Virus record (IMG/VR): IMGVR_UViG_3300050014_000204
Span: 1-29,976 of that record
Reading direction: 5' to 3' (one strand)
DNA: 29,976 bases
Source of the DNA: a virus
Shown here: positions 1 through 6,938 of the stretch, in pieces
Position numbering within the stretch: the first letter of the stretch is position 1
Layout of the letters: every line of letters begins with the position of its first letter
Translations under genes and position numbers: made by a program
Notes under the pieces: model-generated
Told to the model about the DNA's origin: nothing
Databases searched by the model: none
The model's input: the letters and a program-made list of their open reading frames with translations, nothing else

Positions 1-178
1 CAAGTACCGAATGGATGATTGACGCTATCATGGAGGTCTTACCGAAGCCGGTAGTTCCACCAATAAGCAGGTGAGGGGATTCGGTGAGGTCCAGCACATG
101 GAGCCCGGTTCTGCTGTAGCCGATTGGGAGCATTCTCTTTAGACTTAAGTAAATTACTGGACATTGCACATATCCCAT
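1..178 (-). CDS. FtsK/SpoIIIE-type DNA translocase ATPase, 5' part, cut by window edge
   Basis: The leftward frame reads a segment ending HLLIGGTTGFGKTSMIAS. This is the Walker A region of FtsK/SpoIIIE/HerA-type ATPases (PHLLIAGTTGSGKS in the family), preceded by the usual G-x-x-x-x-G-x-x-V-x-D-L strand. Such proteins pump DNA. In prophages and conjugative elements they sit near the regulator and integrase genes. The ATG at 178 is the only conventional start I find. The frame stays open upstream to a stop at 317-319 with no ATG, GTG or TTG, so the annotated start is uncertain and the 5' end may be damaged or use a rare start. The rest lies outside the window. The ATPase family is fairly secure; the element role is inferred. 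Confidence 0.6.
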   Translation of the reverse strand, partial: MGYVQCPVIYLSLKRMLPIGYSRTGLHVLDLTESPHLLIGGTTGFGKTSMIASIIHSVL

Positions 179-303
179 ACCAGCTTCCCGACCTTGCGTT
201 GACCAAAACCTTATATCGTCTATACCTTTGGAAGGCTCCGACCTGCCTAACCATATTTTAGAGCAATTCTTAATAAAAACATAAAATAAATAATATAAAG
301 TGC

Positions 304-332
304 TTGCTTTTGTGGATTAGTTATATTAAAAT
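304..332 (+). promoter_or_regulatory. Promoter TTGCTT-17-TAAAAT for the first XRE gene
   Basis: TTGCTT at 304-309 and TAAAAT at 327-332 are separated by 17 bp, a good sigma-A-type match. The predicted start of transcription falls near 339, at the edge of a run of eight G (340-347). That run also serves as the ribosome binding site of the TTG start at 355, so the leader would be very short. Confidence 0.5.
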
Positions 333-354
333 ATCCACAGGGGGGGGTGATGAA

Positions 355-630
355 TTGAAGATCCAATTAAAAGACATTGAATATTTTCAGGAATTGCTTT
401 TAAAAAAAGGTTATTCCCGAAGGCAGTTTGGTAGAACGATCAATATATCGGAACCATACGCGCAGCAAATAGCCAAAGGGCAAAAAAATCCAAGCGCCAG
501 GGTAGCAAAACTTATTTGCGATGCTCTGGAAGTAGAATTCGACGATATTTTTTTTATAGATAATGCTCGCAAAAGAGGATTTTCAGAAGAGGCCTCTTCC
601 GAGTTGTGTCCTACCGGCACAGAGAACTAA
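355..630 (+). CDS. XRE-family helix-turn-helix regulator
   Basis: This 91-residue protein is a single Cro/CI-type HTH domain. The pattern YSRRQFGRTINIS, then SEPYAQQIAKGQKNPS, then AKLICDALEVEFDDIFFID is the classic XRE five-helix core, ending in the hydrophobic strand typical of phage regulators. I chose TTG at 355 because a G-rich ribosome site ends 7 bases before it; an upstream TTG at 304 would overlap the promoter. It heads a module with a Cys-rich small ORF, a KilA-N protein and a short conserved ORF, and is divergent from the FtsK-type gene. It probably acts as a repressor or Cro-like regulator of this first module; which one cannot be told. Confidence 0.85.
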   Translation: MKIQLKDIEYFQELLLKKGYSRRQFGRTINISEPYAQQIAKGQKNPSARVAKLICDALEVEFDDIFFIDNARKRGFSEEASSELCPTGTEN

Positions 631-646
631 GAAAGGAGCGTAGAGC

Positions 647-814
647 ATGAGCAATACCATTAAGCGCGAACCCGTCTTAATAAAAACAATTGTACCAATA
701 CTGGCGGAACAATCTATTCTTCCTAACTGCATTTGGTATGCCTCACACGATATATGCGGGAAAGATTGCCCTGAGTACGATTTGAGTTGCGAAGAAACGA
801 GGGTAATGCAATGA
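647..814 (+). CDS. Small cysteine-containing protein, unknown function
   Basis: A 55-residue ORF starts with ATG after a strong GAAAGGAG site and ends in TGA overlapping the next ATG by four bases (ATGA), which implies translational coupling to the KilA-N gene. It has four cysteines at residues 28, 37, 41 and 48 (C-x8-C-x3-C-x6-C), including a GKDCPEYDLSC stretch that could bind zinc. I do not recognise a family. Its spacing and coupling support a real gene; its function is unknown, though it is probably co-expressed with the early regulators. Confidence 0.7.
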   Translation: MSNTIKREPVLIKTIVPILAEQSILPNCIWYASHDICGKDCPEYDLSCEETRVMQ

Positions 815-1566
815 AAAACGAATTGGCGAAGTTTGAATACAACGGAGTCGCGATCGCTATTGAAGGAAAAGAAAAAATTAGCCTGACCGATTTATGGAAG
901 GCTTCCGGAAATGTCGAAACCCAGCATCCCAAATTTTGGTTAGGCCAAGATGAAAGCAATCGATTTATTTCAACGGTAGCAAATTCCCTAAAGGTAACCC
1001 GGGATTACCTTTTAAAAGTTAAGCGTGGCAAGGGCGGAGGCACATGGGCTCACTGGCAGATCGCATTAGCTTATGCAAAATATCTATCTCCGGAACTTCA
1101 CATGCAAGTAAATGAGGCATTTAAAAAATTATCCCAGGAAGAAAATAATCCCGAACTGGCAATTACAAGAGGCAGAGAACGCGCTATGCGTAAATGGAAA
1201 AAAGAAGGCCGCTCCGATGATTGGATTTCTGCAAGAATACGTTCCATTATCGCCACCAAAGAAGATAATCGCATACTGCGCCAATACGGAGACAACGACA
1301 AGGTCTTCCCGATGTGTGCCAATGCTTTAAATCGCGCAATTGTTGGTTCAGAAGCTAAACAGTTTCGTGAGGAACACAATCTCCCCGTAAAAGCACCACT
1401 TCCAGATTATATGAACGATATACAACTTGCAGAATACGAACTTTCTCGACTGGTAAGTAAACGTCGAATTCAAGATGATCGCATTTATGGCAATAATGCC
1501 TGCGCTAATGTTCACGAAGTAGTAGCTGGACGCATTCACAATGCCGTAACGATGAGAGGAGTATAA
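811..1566 (+). CDS. KilA-N domain protein, likely phage antirepressor
   Basis: This 251-residue protein has a KilA-N domain at about residues 15-105, with ISLTDLWKASG, HPKFWL and GGTWAHWQIALAYAKYLSP, the hallmark of the family. KilA-N is a DNA-binding fold found in phage antirepressors and other early phage proteins. The C-terminal half is charged and has a helical look, and I do not recognise it. The ATG at 811 overlaps the preceding stop; an in-frame extension to 787 lacks support. Its place after an XRE gene parallels the AntA-type antirepressor at 2352, so a role in tipping the lysogeny decision is inferred. Confidence 0.85.
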   Translation: MKNELAKFEYNGVAIAIEGKEKISLTDLWKASGNVETQHPKFWLGQDESNRFISTVANSLKVTRDYLLKVKRGKGGGTWAHWQIALAYAKYLSPELHMQVNEAFKKLSQEENNPELAITRGRERAMRKWKKEGRSDDWISARIRSIIATKEDNRILRQYGDNDKVFPMCANALNRAIVGSEAKQFREEHNLPVKAPLPDYMNDIQLAEYELSRLVSKRRIQDDRIYGNNACANVHEVVAGRIHNAVTMRGV

Positions 1567-1568
1567 CG

Positions 1569-1865
1569 ATGAGTAGCTGGATGAACAATGGCCCCAACAT
1601 TGAACCGGGCGGGCATTTAATTGTGTCTATTGATGTGCCCGATACGGAAGATTACAGATCAGTAGCCTTGGTATACGACGAAGAGGATATTGGCCTAATC
1701 GTTCACGCCCCAGATATGTACCGGATCATTCACGATTTAGTGGGTCTTAACCTACTGAGGGAAAGAATTGGAGAAACAGATGTTATCAAACAGGGCTTCC
1801 GCAAATTCCATAATGGTGTTCCATGTGACATTGCTACCACTTGTCATTATCTTACTGATAGATGA
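1569..1865 (+). CDS. Short conserved phage protein, 3' end replaced (paralogue of 3131-3520)
   Basis: Residues 1-70 match the gene at 3131-3520 along their length: FNNGPHIKEGYNLIVS there versus MNNGPNIEPGGHLIVS here, then IVHAPEMYEIIHEL versus IVHAPDMYRIIHDL, then VGET versus IGET. After residue 70 (about 1780) similarity stops. The last 28 residues are antisense to the XRE repressor gene at 1752-1952. The tail therefore looks like read-through across a recombination junction, not original coding sequence. Function of the family is unknown; in both modules it directly follows the antirepressor. The gene may still be expressed, since the stop of the KilA-N gene is only 2 bases upstream. Confidence 0.7.
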   Translation: MSSWMNNGPNIEPGGHLIVSIDVPDTEDYRSVALVYDEEDIGLIVHAPDMYRIIHDLVGLNLLRERIGETDVIKQGFRKFHNGVPCDIATTCHYLTDR

Positions 1866-1952
1866 TGAATCCTTGCCCGTTCTCCTTCCTAATTCATTCT
1901 GAGAAACCCCTAATTCGTTTAAAATTTTCTTCAAACTTTCTGCGAAATTCAT
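1752..1952 (-). CDS. Divergent XRE-family repressor (CI-like), short form
   Basis: This leftward 66-residue protein has a complete XRE HTH: LNELGVSQNELGRRTGKD, then SSSISKIMTSGSNVTWNTI, then MEFAEAL up to residue 54. It starts at an ATG preceded by AGGAGGT on its strand, 10 bases away. It has no C-terminal cleavage or oligomerisation domain. Residues 55-66 are encoded in DNA that is homologous, in the opposite sense, to the short conserved ORF, so its natural tail seems to have been replaced. It is divergent from the Cro-like gene at 2138 across a 185-base region with paired operator half-sites, the layout of a lysogeny switch. Its role as lysogenic repressor is inferred from this arrangement. 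Confidence 0.82.
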   Translation of the reverse strand: MNFAESLKKILNELGVSQNELGRRTGKDSSSISKIMTSGSNVTWNTIMEFAEALFDNICFSNSFPQ

Positions 1953-1971
1953 TTTCCAATTACCTCCTATG

Positions 1972-2064
1972 ACTTATATGCTAGTAATTATTATGCTACA
2001 CACTGGGATTTAAGGTAATGAAATAAAGTTCCATTTTATTATTATTAAGTATTGACATATAAGT
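1972..2064. promoter_or_regulatory. Paired operator half-sites of the lysogeny switch
   Basis: ACTTATATG at 1972-1980 and its exact reverse complement CATATAAGT at 2056-2064 lie on either side of the divergent intergenic region. The left copy falls about 20 bases ahead of the leftward repressor start, where its -10 would be. The right copy lies directly after the -35 of the rightward promoter. A shared 9-base element placed against both promoters fits binding by the XRE pair. This is seen in sequence; binding is inferred. Confidence 0.5.
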
Positions 2065-2081
2065 AAGTGCTGTATTACAAT
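2052..2081 (+). promoter_or_regulatory. Early rightward promoter TTGACA-18-TACAAT
   Basis: A consensus -35 TTGACA (2052-2057) is followed after 18 bases by TACAAT (2076-2081). It would drive the Cro-like gene, the AntA antirepressor and probably much of the early operon. The half-site CATATAAGT overlaps the end of the -35, so a bound repressor would block the promoter. A further weak inverted pair, GTCAG (2085-2089) and CTGAC (2104-2108), lies just downstream. Confidence 0.7.
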
Positions 2082-2137
2082 ATAGTCAGGTCAAGAAAAG
2101 ACACTGACCCATAAAACAGCGAAGGGAGGATTCAAAC

Positions 2138-2359
2138 GTGGTAGATGGAGCAAAGTTGAGAGCCATAAGAGAATTGCAAAATAAGAGCCTGGAAGAAGTA
2201 GGTAGATCAACCGGATTGTCGGCTCACACTATTATGAGAATTGAGACAGGATTTACCAAAGACCCCGGAATCGAAACATTAACATTGATAACCAAGGCGT
2301 TACTGGTAGACCTGCACGATGTGTTGACTGAGGACGAGGAAGGAGAAACCAATGAGTAA
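2138..2359 (+). CDS. Cro-like XRE regulator, first gene of the early operon
   Basis: This 73-residue XRE protein has its HTH at about residues 5-60: LRAIRELQNKSLEEVGRSTG, then LSAHTIMRIETG, then IETLTLITKALLVDLHDVL. The GTG at 2138 follows GGGAGG by 8 bases. It is the first gene after the consensus early promoter and is divergent from the XRE repressor, so it holds the Cro position. Its 3' end overlaps the AntA-type antirepressor gene by 8 bases, implying coupled translation. The acidic tail (EDEEGETNE) is unremarkable. The assignment as Cro rests on position; either XRE protein could be the stronger repressor. Confidence 0.85.
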   Translation: MVDGAKLRAIRELQNKSLEEVGRSTGLSAHTIMRIETGFTKDPGIETLTLITKALLVDLHDVLTEDEEGETNE

Positions 2360-3113
2360 CCTAATGATGATCGAGGGAGCCAAAGAAAGGCAGACACCCA
2401 TAGAAGTAGCTTTACAGATTGACGAGCAGGGCAACGGGACATCAAGGGCACTCTATGAATACCTGCAACTCGATCTAACTCATTACTCTCGGTGGGCAAA
2501 AAAGAACATCGAAGATAATCCATATGCCGTAGAAAACGAGGATTATTGGGTTTACGCCATCGAGGGCGAAAACCTCCAAGGGGGAAGACCTACAACCAAT
2601 TATAAACTTCGAGCATCCTTTGCCAAAAAACTAGCCATGTCATCCAGTAGTCCCAGGGGAGAAGAAGCCCGCGACTATTTTGTGATGGTCGAAGGAAACG
2701 CAAAGAGAATTGCCAACGGTATGCAGCAACCCACAACGCAAATGGAATTTCTAGCGGTGCTTGCTCAGCAATGGGTAGAAAAGGAACGGCTAGATGCTAT
2801 TCGAGATCATCAGTTACAAGCGCAATCATCCAGGCTTGACCAGATAGAAAGCAAAATTGAAAAGCGATTGACGGATGATTTTTCCTCACAGCTTATAGTC
2901 CCCTCTCAGCTAGGGAAAATGTTTGAACCCGCCATAAGTGCCCAAGAAGTTAATAAGCGGTTACGCGAACATGGCCTACAGTGGAGAGTGGGCGGTGAAT
3001 GGGTCGCAACGGTCGAGGGAAAAAAATACAGCAGTTCCGAGCCGGTTCAACTGGATAATGGCAAGATGATCTATCAATTAAAGTGGCAACGCAGGGTTAA
3101 GGAATTAATTTAG
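2352..3113 (+). CDS. AntA/AntB-family phage antirepressor
   Basis: This 253-residue protein has an AntA/AntB domain at about residues 25-110: GTSRALYEYLQL, then HYSRWAKKNIED, then GGRPTTNYKLRASFAKKLAM, then GEEARDYFVM. A coiled segment follows at about 150-180 (QAQSSRLDQIESKIEKR). The C-terminal domain (VPSQLGKMFEPAISAQEVNK onwards) resembles the KilAC-type domain that ends many antirepressors. Proteins of this group inactivate or outcompete phage repressors and promote lytic growth. It overlaps the Cro-like gene and is followed 17 bases later by the short conserved ORF, the same order as in the KilA-N module. Confidence 0.85.
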   Translation: MSNLMMIEGAKERQTPIEVALQIDEQGNGTSRALYEYLQLDLTHYSRWAKKNIEDNPYAVENEDYWVYAIEGENLQGGRPTTNYKLRASFAKKLAMSSSSPRGEEARDYFVMVEGNAKRIANGMQQPTTQMEFLAVLAQQWVEKERLDAIRDHQLQAQSSRLDQIESKIEKRLTDDFSSQLIVPSQLGKMFEPAISAQEVNKRLREHGLQWRVGGEWVATVEGKKYSSSEPVQLDNGKMIYQLKWQRRVKELI

Positions 3114-3130
3114 GGGAGGTGAAAGAGTAA

Positions 3131-3520
3131 ATGGATAACAAAGGTCACTGGTTTAATAACGGGCCGCATATCAAAGAAGGTTACAACCTAATAGTGTCCA
3201 CCGAAATAAACAAGGAAAACGATTATACCACTATTGCATTGGTGCCAGATGAAGAAACAAAAAATATAGGTTTTATAGTCCATGCACCTGAAATGTACGA
3301 GATCATTCATGAGTTAGTAATGCTTCATCTGTTGAAAAAAACAGTAGGCGAAACAGCATTGTGCGCGCAAAAGCTTGATGCGGCATGGTTCCAAGCAGAG
3401 CAGATGCTATGTAATTTCGTATTGCTAGAGGAACTAGAGCCAGAAGATACGGAGAAAAGAAAAGAGACCGCTCGTCACAGCGGCCAGATAAAAAATAACA
3501 CTTTGATTATAACCGATTGA
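3131..3520 (+). CDS. Short conserved phage protein, full-length paralogue of 1569-1865
   Basis: This 129-residue protein starts at an ATG after GGGGAGGTGA. Its first 75 residues share the pattern NNGPHIKEG, LIVS, IVHAPEMYEIIHEL and VGET with the truncated copy at 1569. Unlike that copy, it continues with a helical stretch (AQKLDAAWFQAEQML) and a charged tail. I do not recognise a function. It follows the antirepressor in both modules, so a role linked to the antirepressor or early control is plausible but unproven. Confidence 0.75.
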   Translation: MDNKGHWFNNGPHIKEGYNLIVSTEINKENDYTTIALVPDEETKNIGFIVHAPEMYEIIHELVMLHLLKKTVGETALCAQKLDAAWFQAEQMLCNFVLLEELEPEDTEKRKETARHSGQIKNNTLIITD

Positions 3521-3535
3521 AGGGAGGAAGACAAA

Positions 3536-3826
3536 TTGAAGGATTTAATGGAATGCGGTCATTCTGCTAATGCAGAACACGTTGCAGATGATGGAACCAG
3601 AACTCCTGCTTGTGCAATATGCGGATGTACCAAGATTATCGATAACAAACCCGACTTAACAGGTAGAAAAGCTAGGTGCACTTATTTTGGCAGAACATTT
3701 AAACACAAGGGGCAGACAATAACTTGTTATGGCGAAGCAAATTCAAAATATGAATTGCCCTTCTTTGAGCATAAACCCAATAGTAGCCACGATGAATATT
3801 ATTGCGGCTGTTGGGGTTGGGATTAG
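3536..3826 (+). CDS. Cysteine-rich putative zinc-binding protein
   Basis: A 96-residue ORF starting at TTG 3536 after AGGGAGG; an ATG at 3548 is an alternative start. It carries MECGHS, then PACAICGCTK, and later CTYFGRTF, ITCYGE and YYCGCWGWD. That is many Cys residues in short pairs, suggesting one or two zinc ribbons. No named family is recognised. It lies between the control region and the recombination genes in the early operon, and its product probably acts in the cytoplasm. Confidence 0.7.
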   Translation: MKDLMECGHSANAEHVADDGTRTPACAICGCTKIIDNKPDLTGRKARCTYFGRTFKHKGQTITCYGEANSKYELPFFEHKPNSSHDEYYCGCWGWD

Positions 3827-3860
3827 ACATTAAATACATGGAAGGCAAGGAGGTAACGGC

Positions 3861-4121
3861 ATGAACACTTTAGATAACCCCATGATTGTTAATCTCGTAA
3901 ATGTATATTTCCCCGAGTTCCCCGATCGCCGTCTACCGAAACACCATGCGCAGATTATGGAGCTGGATGCCCTTGAATTGAAACTTGACGAACTGCACGC
4001 GCAAATGTGCGGCATGGATAACCTGGCAGGATATGCGCCGTATAAGAAGGCCAGAAGCCTTTTGAATGATGCGGTCAATGCGGTTGATGATCTGGTTGAA
4101 TCGTTAGGATTGGAGGGGTAG
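3861..4121 (+). CDS. Hypothetical small helical protein
   Basis: An 86-residue ORF with an ATG preceded by AAGGAGG 9 bases upstream. The C-terminal two-thirds is a heptad-like helical region (ELDALELKLDELHAQM and SLLNDAVNAVDDLVESL), acidic, with no cysteine cluster or membrane segment. No family is recognised. It is followed within 5 bases by the next gene, so the two are probably co-translated. Confidence 0.65.
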   Translation: MNTLDNPMIVNLVNVYFPEFPDRRLPKHHAQIMELDALELKLDELHAQMCGMDNLAGYAPYKKARSLLNDAVNAVDDLVESLGLEG

Positions 4122-4125
4122 CGAG

Positions 4126-4386
4126 ATGAAGATTAAAGAGGCATATGATGCGCTGGTAGAGGCGATCAAAGAGGAAACGGGCGCGACGCCTAGTATAACC
4201 ATTAATTTCCACGCCTGTTACAACGAGAGGTTGAGAGATGCTTCGGAGGCCTTAAGAGTTGCCAAGATTATGGCTGAACAATTAGAAACCAAACAACCAG
4301 TATACGATGAATCAGAAGGGCGCACTTGGTTCTGTGTTCACGACTATCGCACCGACCCGGGAATAAACTTTGCCGTGTTTATGTAG
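4126..4386 (+). CDS. Hypothetical small protein before the recombination cassette
   Basis: An 86-residue ORF. GGAGGGGTAGCG lies just ahead of its ATG, within the end of the previous gene. It has a helical N-terminus (AYDALVEAIKEETG) and a C-terminal part (TWFCVHDYRTDPGINFAVFM) that looks beta-rich. No family is recognised. It ends 12 bases before the YqaJ exonuclease gene and so belongs to the same transcript. Confidence 0.65.
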   Translation: MKIKEAYDALVEAIKEETGATPSITINFHACYNERLRDASEALRVAKIMAEQLETKQPVYDESEGRTWFCVHDYRTDPGINFAVFM

Positions 4387-4398
4387 GGCGGTAGCAAG

Positions 4399-5049
4399 AT
4401 GATTGACGCGGCAACCATCAAAGAGGACTGGGTAAAAAGCAGACGGTATTTTCTCGGTGGGAGCGATGCCGCAGCCGTCTTAGGGCGAAACCCGTACAAA
4501 AACAATGTTGATGTTTGGCAGGAGAAAACAGGGCGAGTCGAACCGGAGGATATAGGCTATAAGCCATATGTTCAATACGGACTCCAAGCAGAACAATACC
4601 TAACAGCATTATTCGCTTTAGATCATCCTCAATACCATGTTACGGCCAATACCAATTATAAGGTAATTACCCATCCCTTGCATCTATTTATAGCAGGAAC
4701 ACTTGACGGAGAACTGGTTGAGATAGCCACGGAACGTAAGGGTATTCTCGAAGTCAAAACAACCAATATTCTTCAATCCATGCAACGGGAGAAGTGGAAC
4801 GATAAAATTCCCGAAAACTATTACATTCAGGTCCTTCACTACCTACTGGCCACTGGATGGGACTTTGTAGAGTTAAAGGCACAGCTTAAAACAGTTTTTG
4901 ATAACGAGATAAGGCTCAACACCAGGCACTACCACATAGAACGAGCAGAAGTCGAGGACGATTTAGCCTACCTACTGGAAGAAGAAATTAAGTTTTGGTG
5001 GCATGTGGAGCACGACAAGAAACCTAGCTTGGTGCTCCCACCCATATAA
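4399..5049 (+). CDS. yqaJ: YqaJ-family phage exonuclease/recombinase
   Basis: This 216-residue protein matches the YqaJ viral recombinase family (lambda exonuclease-like PD-(D/E)xK nucleases). Visible family features are GGSDAAAVLGRNPYKNNVDV at residues 20-39, G61 to E65 of the following helix, the catalytic pair AGTLDGE (D103) and EVKTT (E118, K120), and the later QVLHYLLATG. Such enzymes chew 5' ends of double-stranded DNA, leaving 3' single strands for the annealing protein. The partner RecT lies two genes downstream, with a DUF1351 gene between, the usual Firmicute phage cassette order. Both active-site segments look intact. Confidence 0.9.
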   Translation: MIDAATIKEDWVKSRRYFLGGSDAAAVLGRNPYKNNVDVWQEKTGRVEPEDIGYKPYVQYGLQAEQYLTALFALDHPQYHVTANTNYKVITHPLHLFIAGTLDGELVEIATERKGILEVKTTNILQSMQREKWNDKIPENYYIQVLHYLLATGWDFVELKAQLKTVFDNEIRLNTRHYHIERAEVEDDLAYLLEEEIKFWWHVEHDKKPSLVLPPI

Positions 5050-5064
5050 GAAAGGATGATGAAA

Positions 5065-5952
5065 ATGGAATTAGTGATATACAGTCCTACTGAGGATGGA
5101 TTCTTGAAATCCATAGATTTCAATTATGACGAGTTAAAGACCCAGCTGGAACAGCAGTTAAAAAAATACGAGGGATTGGTTTACTCAGACGAAAACATCA
5201 AGCAAGCCCGGGCCGACAAAGCCACTTTAAATAATTTTAAAAAAGCCATTGAAGCAAGACGAATCGAGATCAAGAAACAATGCTTACTCCCCTATGATAC
5301 CTTCGAAGTGAAGGTTAAGGATTTAATAGCCATGGTTGATAAACCTGTCAATGCTATCACCACTCAGGTGACAAATTATGAGCAACTTATCAAGGATGAA
5401 AAGCTGGCGGGTATCAAGATTGTTTACGCTGATCGGGTAGGAGATTTAGCTAAGTTGGTGCCCTTTGACAAGATATTCAACGAACGCTGGCTCAACGTCA
5501 CTTACAAAGGTTCAGATATTGAGAAAGAAATTAAGGAACTGTTTGTCAAGATTGAAGCTGACCTGAAAGTTATTGACGAACTACAAACGGATTATTCCCT
5601 GCAGATCAAGGATACCTACTTGAAAAATTACGACCTAACCGCGGCCCTTCAAGAGAAAACCAGACTTGAAGAACAGGCTGCCAAGATAGCCGAACATAAA
5701 CGGCTACAGGCTGAGAAGGCTCAGAGAGAAAAAGAACTGAAGGCACAGGAACAACCCAAACCAACAGAGACGGTCAAGGCTCCAACTCCTGTCCCTGAGC
5801 CTATTGCCCAAGAAATTCCAAAACCCGAACCGCAGAAGGTAGAACAACTACGACAGATGGACTTCCGGGTATGGGGAACGGTGGAGCAACTTCTTGATTT
5901 GCAGCAATATCTAAAAACAAACGGTATCAAATATGGGAAGGTCGTGGCATAA
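5065..5952 (+). CDS. DUF1351 protein of the phage recombination cassette
   Basis: About 295 residues, with the DUF1351 pattern: an N-terminal ELVIYSP strand, then long helices including ENIKQARADKATLNNFKKAI and EARRIEIKKQCLLPYDTFE. A Glu/Lys/Gln-rich coiled coil follows at about 205-235, then a Pro-rich linker, then a compact C-terminal part (MDFRVWGTVEQLLDLQQYLK). DUF1351 proteins regularly accompany YqaJ and RecT; their biochemical role is not settled. The ATG at 5065 lies 8 bases after AAAGGA; in-frame ATGs at 5056 and 5059 are too close to that site. Confidence 0.82.
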   Translation: MELVIYSPTEDGFLKSIDFNYDELKTQLEQQLKKYEGLVYSDENIKQARADKATLNNFKKAIEARRIEIKKQCLLPYDTFEVKVKDLIAMVDKPVNAITTQVTNYEQLIKDEKLAGIKIVYADRVGDLAKLVPFDKIFNERWLNVTYKGSDIEKEIKELFVKIEADLKVIDELQTDYSLQIKDTYLKNYDLTAALQEKTRLEEQAAKIAEHKRLQAEKAQREKELKAQEQPKPTETVKAPTPVPEPIAQEIPKPEPQKVEQLRQMDFRVWGTVEQLLDLQQYLKTNGIKYGKVVA

Positions 5953-6906
5953 ATGGCAGTTAAAAACAACTTGGTAGCACAGAGCAAAAAAGAGACATTT
6001 TCCACATATCTTACCCAGGATGCCATAAAAAATAGGATTAATTCAATGGTAGGCGGCAAGGATGGGCAACGGTTTGTTACTGCGATTATCTCCGCAGTTT
6101 CCGTCAATCCTGCACTATCCGAGTGCAATTACGGCACCATTGTATCCTCTGCTATGTTAGGGGAGAGTTTGAAGCTTTCCCCTTCTCCCCAGCTAGGTCA
6201 ATACTACATGGTCCCCTTTAAAAAGAAAGACAAACAGGGAAACGTAATCGACATTCTGGCCCAATTCGTTCTCGGATACAAAGGATATATTCAACTTGCC
6301 ATCAGAAGCGGATATTACAAAAAGATAAATGTACTGGCAATCAAGGAAGGTGAACTCGTTCGGTACGACCCATTGAATGAGGAAATAGAGGTCAATCTTA
6401 TTGAGGACGATGATTCCAGAGAAGCGGCCCCTACCATTGGATACTATGCCATGTTTGAATATCAGAACGGTTTTAAGAAAGCCATGTATTGGAGTTTTAA
6501 GAAAATGATGATTCATGCCGACAAGTATAGCGCAGCTTTTAATTCCGCGTCTTACGAAAAACTTCTTGCCGGGAAAATTCCAGAGAAAGAATTATGGAAA
6601 TATTCTTCCTTCTGGTACAAGGACTTTGACGGCATGGCTTATAAAACCATGTTGCGCCAGATCATAAGTAAGTGGGGCATTATGTCCATCGAACTGCAAA
6701 ACGCCTTTGAGCGGGATGAATCCTTACTGCATGAGGACGGTAGCTTTGAGTATGTAGATAATACCCCAGAGGCATCCGTCAACGATATCACGCCAACAAC
6801 CATTGATACTACGGCCACAGTAGTAATCGACAAAGAGCCGCCACAAGACGAACCGCCGCAGAATGAAGCGGATGTATTCGACCAGATGCTTAAGGCTCAG
6901 GACTAG
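5953..6906 (+). CDS. recT: RecT-family single-strand annealing protein
   Basis: This 317-residue protein is a RecT/Redbeta-type annealing protein. Recognisable segments are FVTAIISAVSVNPALSEC, SSAMLGESLKLSPSPQLGQY, YMVPFK, FVLGYKGYIQLAIRSG, FKKAMYWSFKKMMIHADKYS and GMAYKTMLRQIISKWG, all in the normal order. It binds 3' single strands exposed by the YqaJ exonuclease and anneals them to homologous DNA. The C-terminal 50 residues are acidic, Pro-rich and low in complexity, a usual variable tail. It begins directly after the DUF1351 stop. Confidence 0.93.
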   Translation: MAVKNNLVAQSKKETFSTYLTQDAIKNRINSMVGGKDGQRFVTAIISAVSVNPALSECNYGTIVSSAMLGESLKLSPSPQLGQYYMVPFKKKDKQGNVIDILAQFVLGYKGYIQLAIRSGYYKKINVLAIKEGELVRYDPLNEEIEVNLIEDDDSREAAPTIGYYAMFEYQNGFKKAMYWSFKKMMIHADKYSAAFNSASYEKLLAGKIPEKELWKYSSFWYKDFDGMAYKTMLRQIISKWGIMSIELQNAFERDESLLHEDGSFEYVDNTPEASVNDITPTTIDTTATVVIDKEPPQDEPPQNEADVFDQMLKAQD

Positions 6907-6938
6907 AATCTTGCCCTAACCGAAAGGAGGAATGAACA

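Noticed and set aside
39-254. Minus-strand open frame of 71 codons at the left edge
   Set aside because: The neighbouring frame on the same strand carries the clear Walker A of an FtsK-type ATPase; this one has no recognisable feature.
5721-6128. Minus-strand open frame of 135 codons over the DUF1351/RecT boundary
   Set aside because: Antisense to two well-recognised genes; Cys- and Ser-rich composition is that of a shadow frame.
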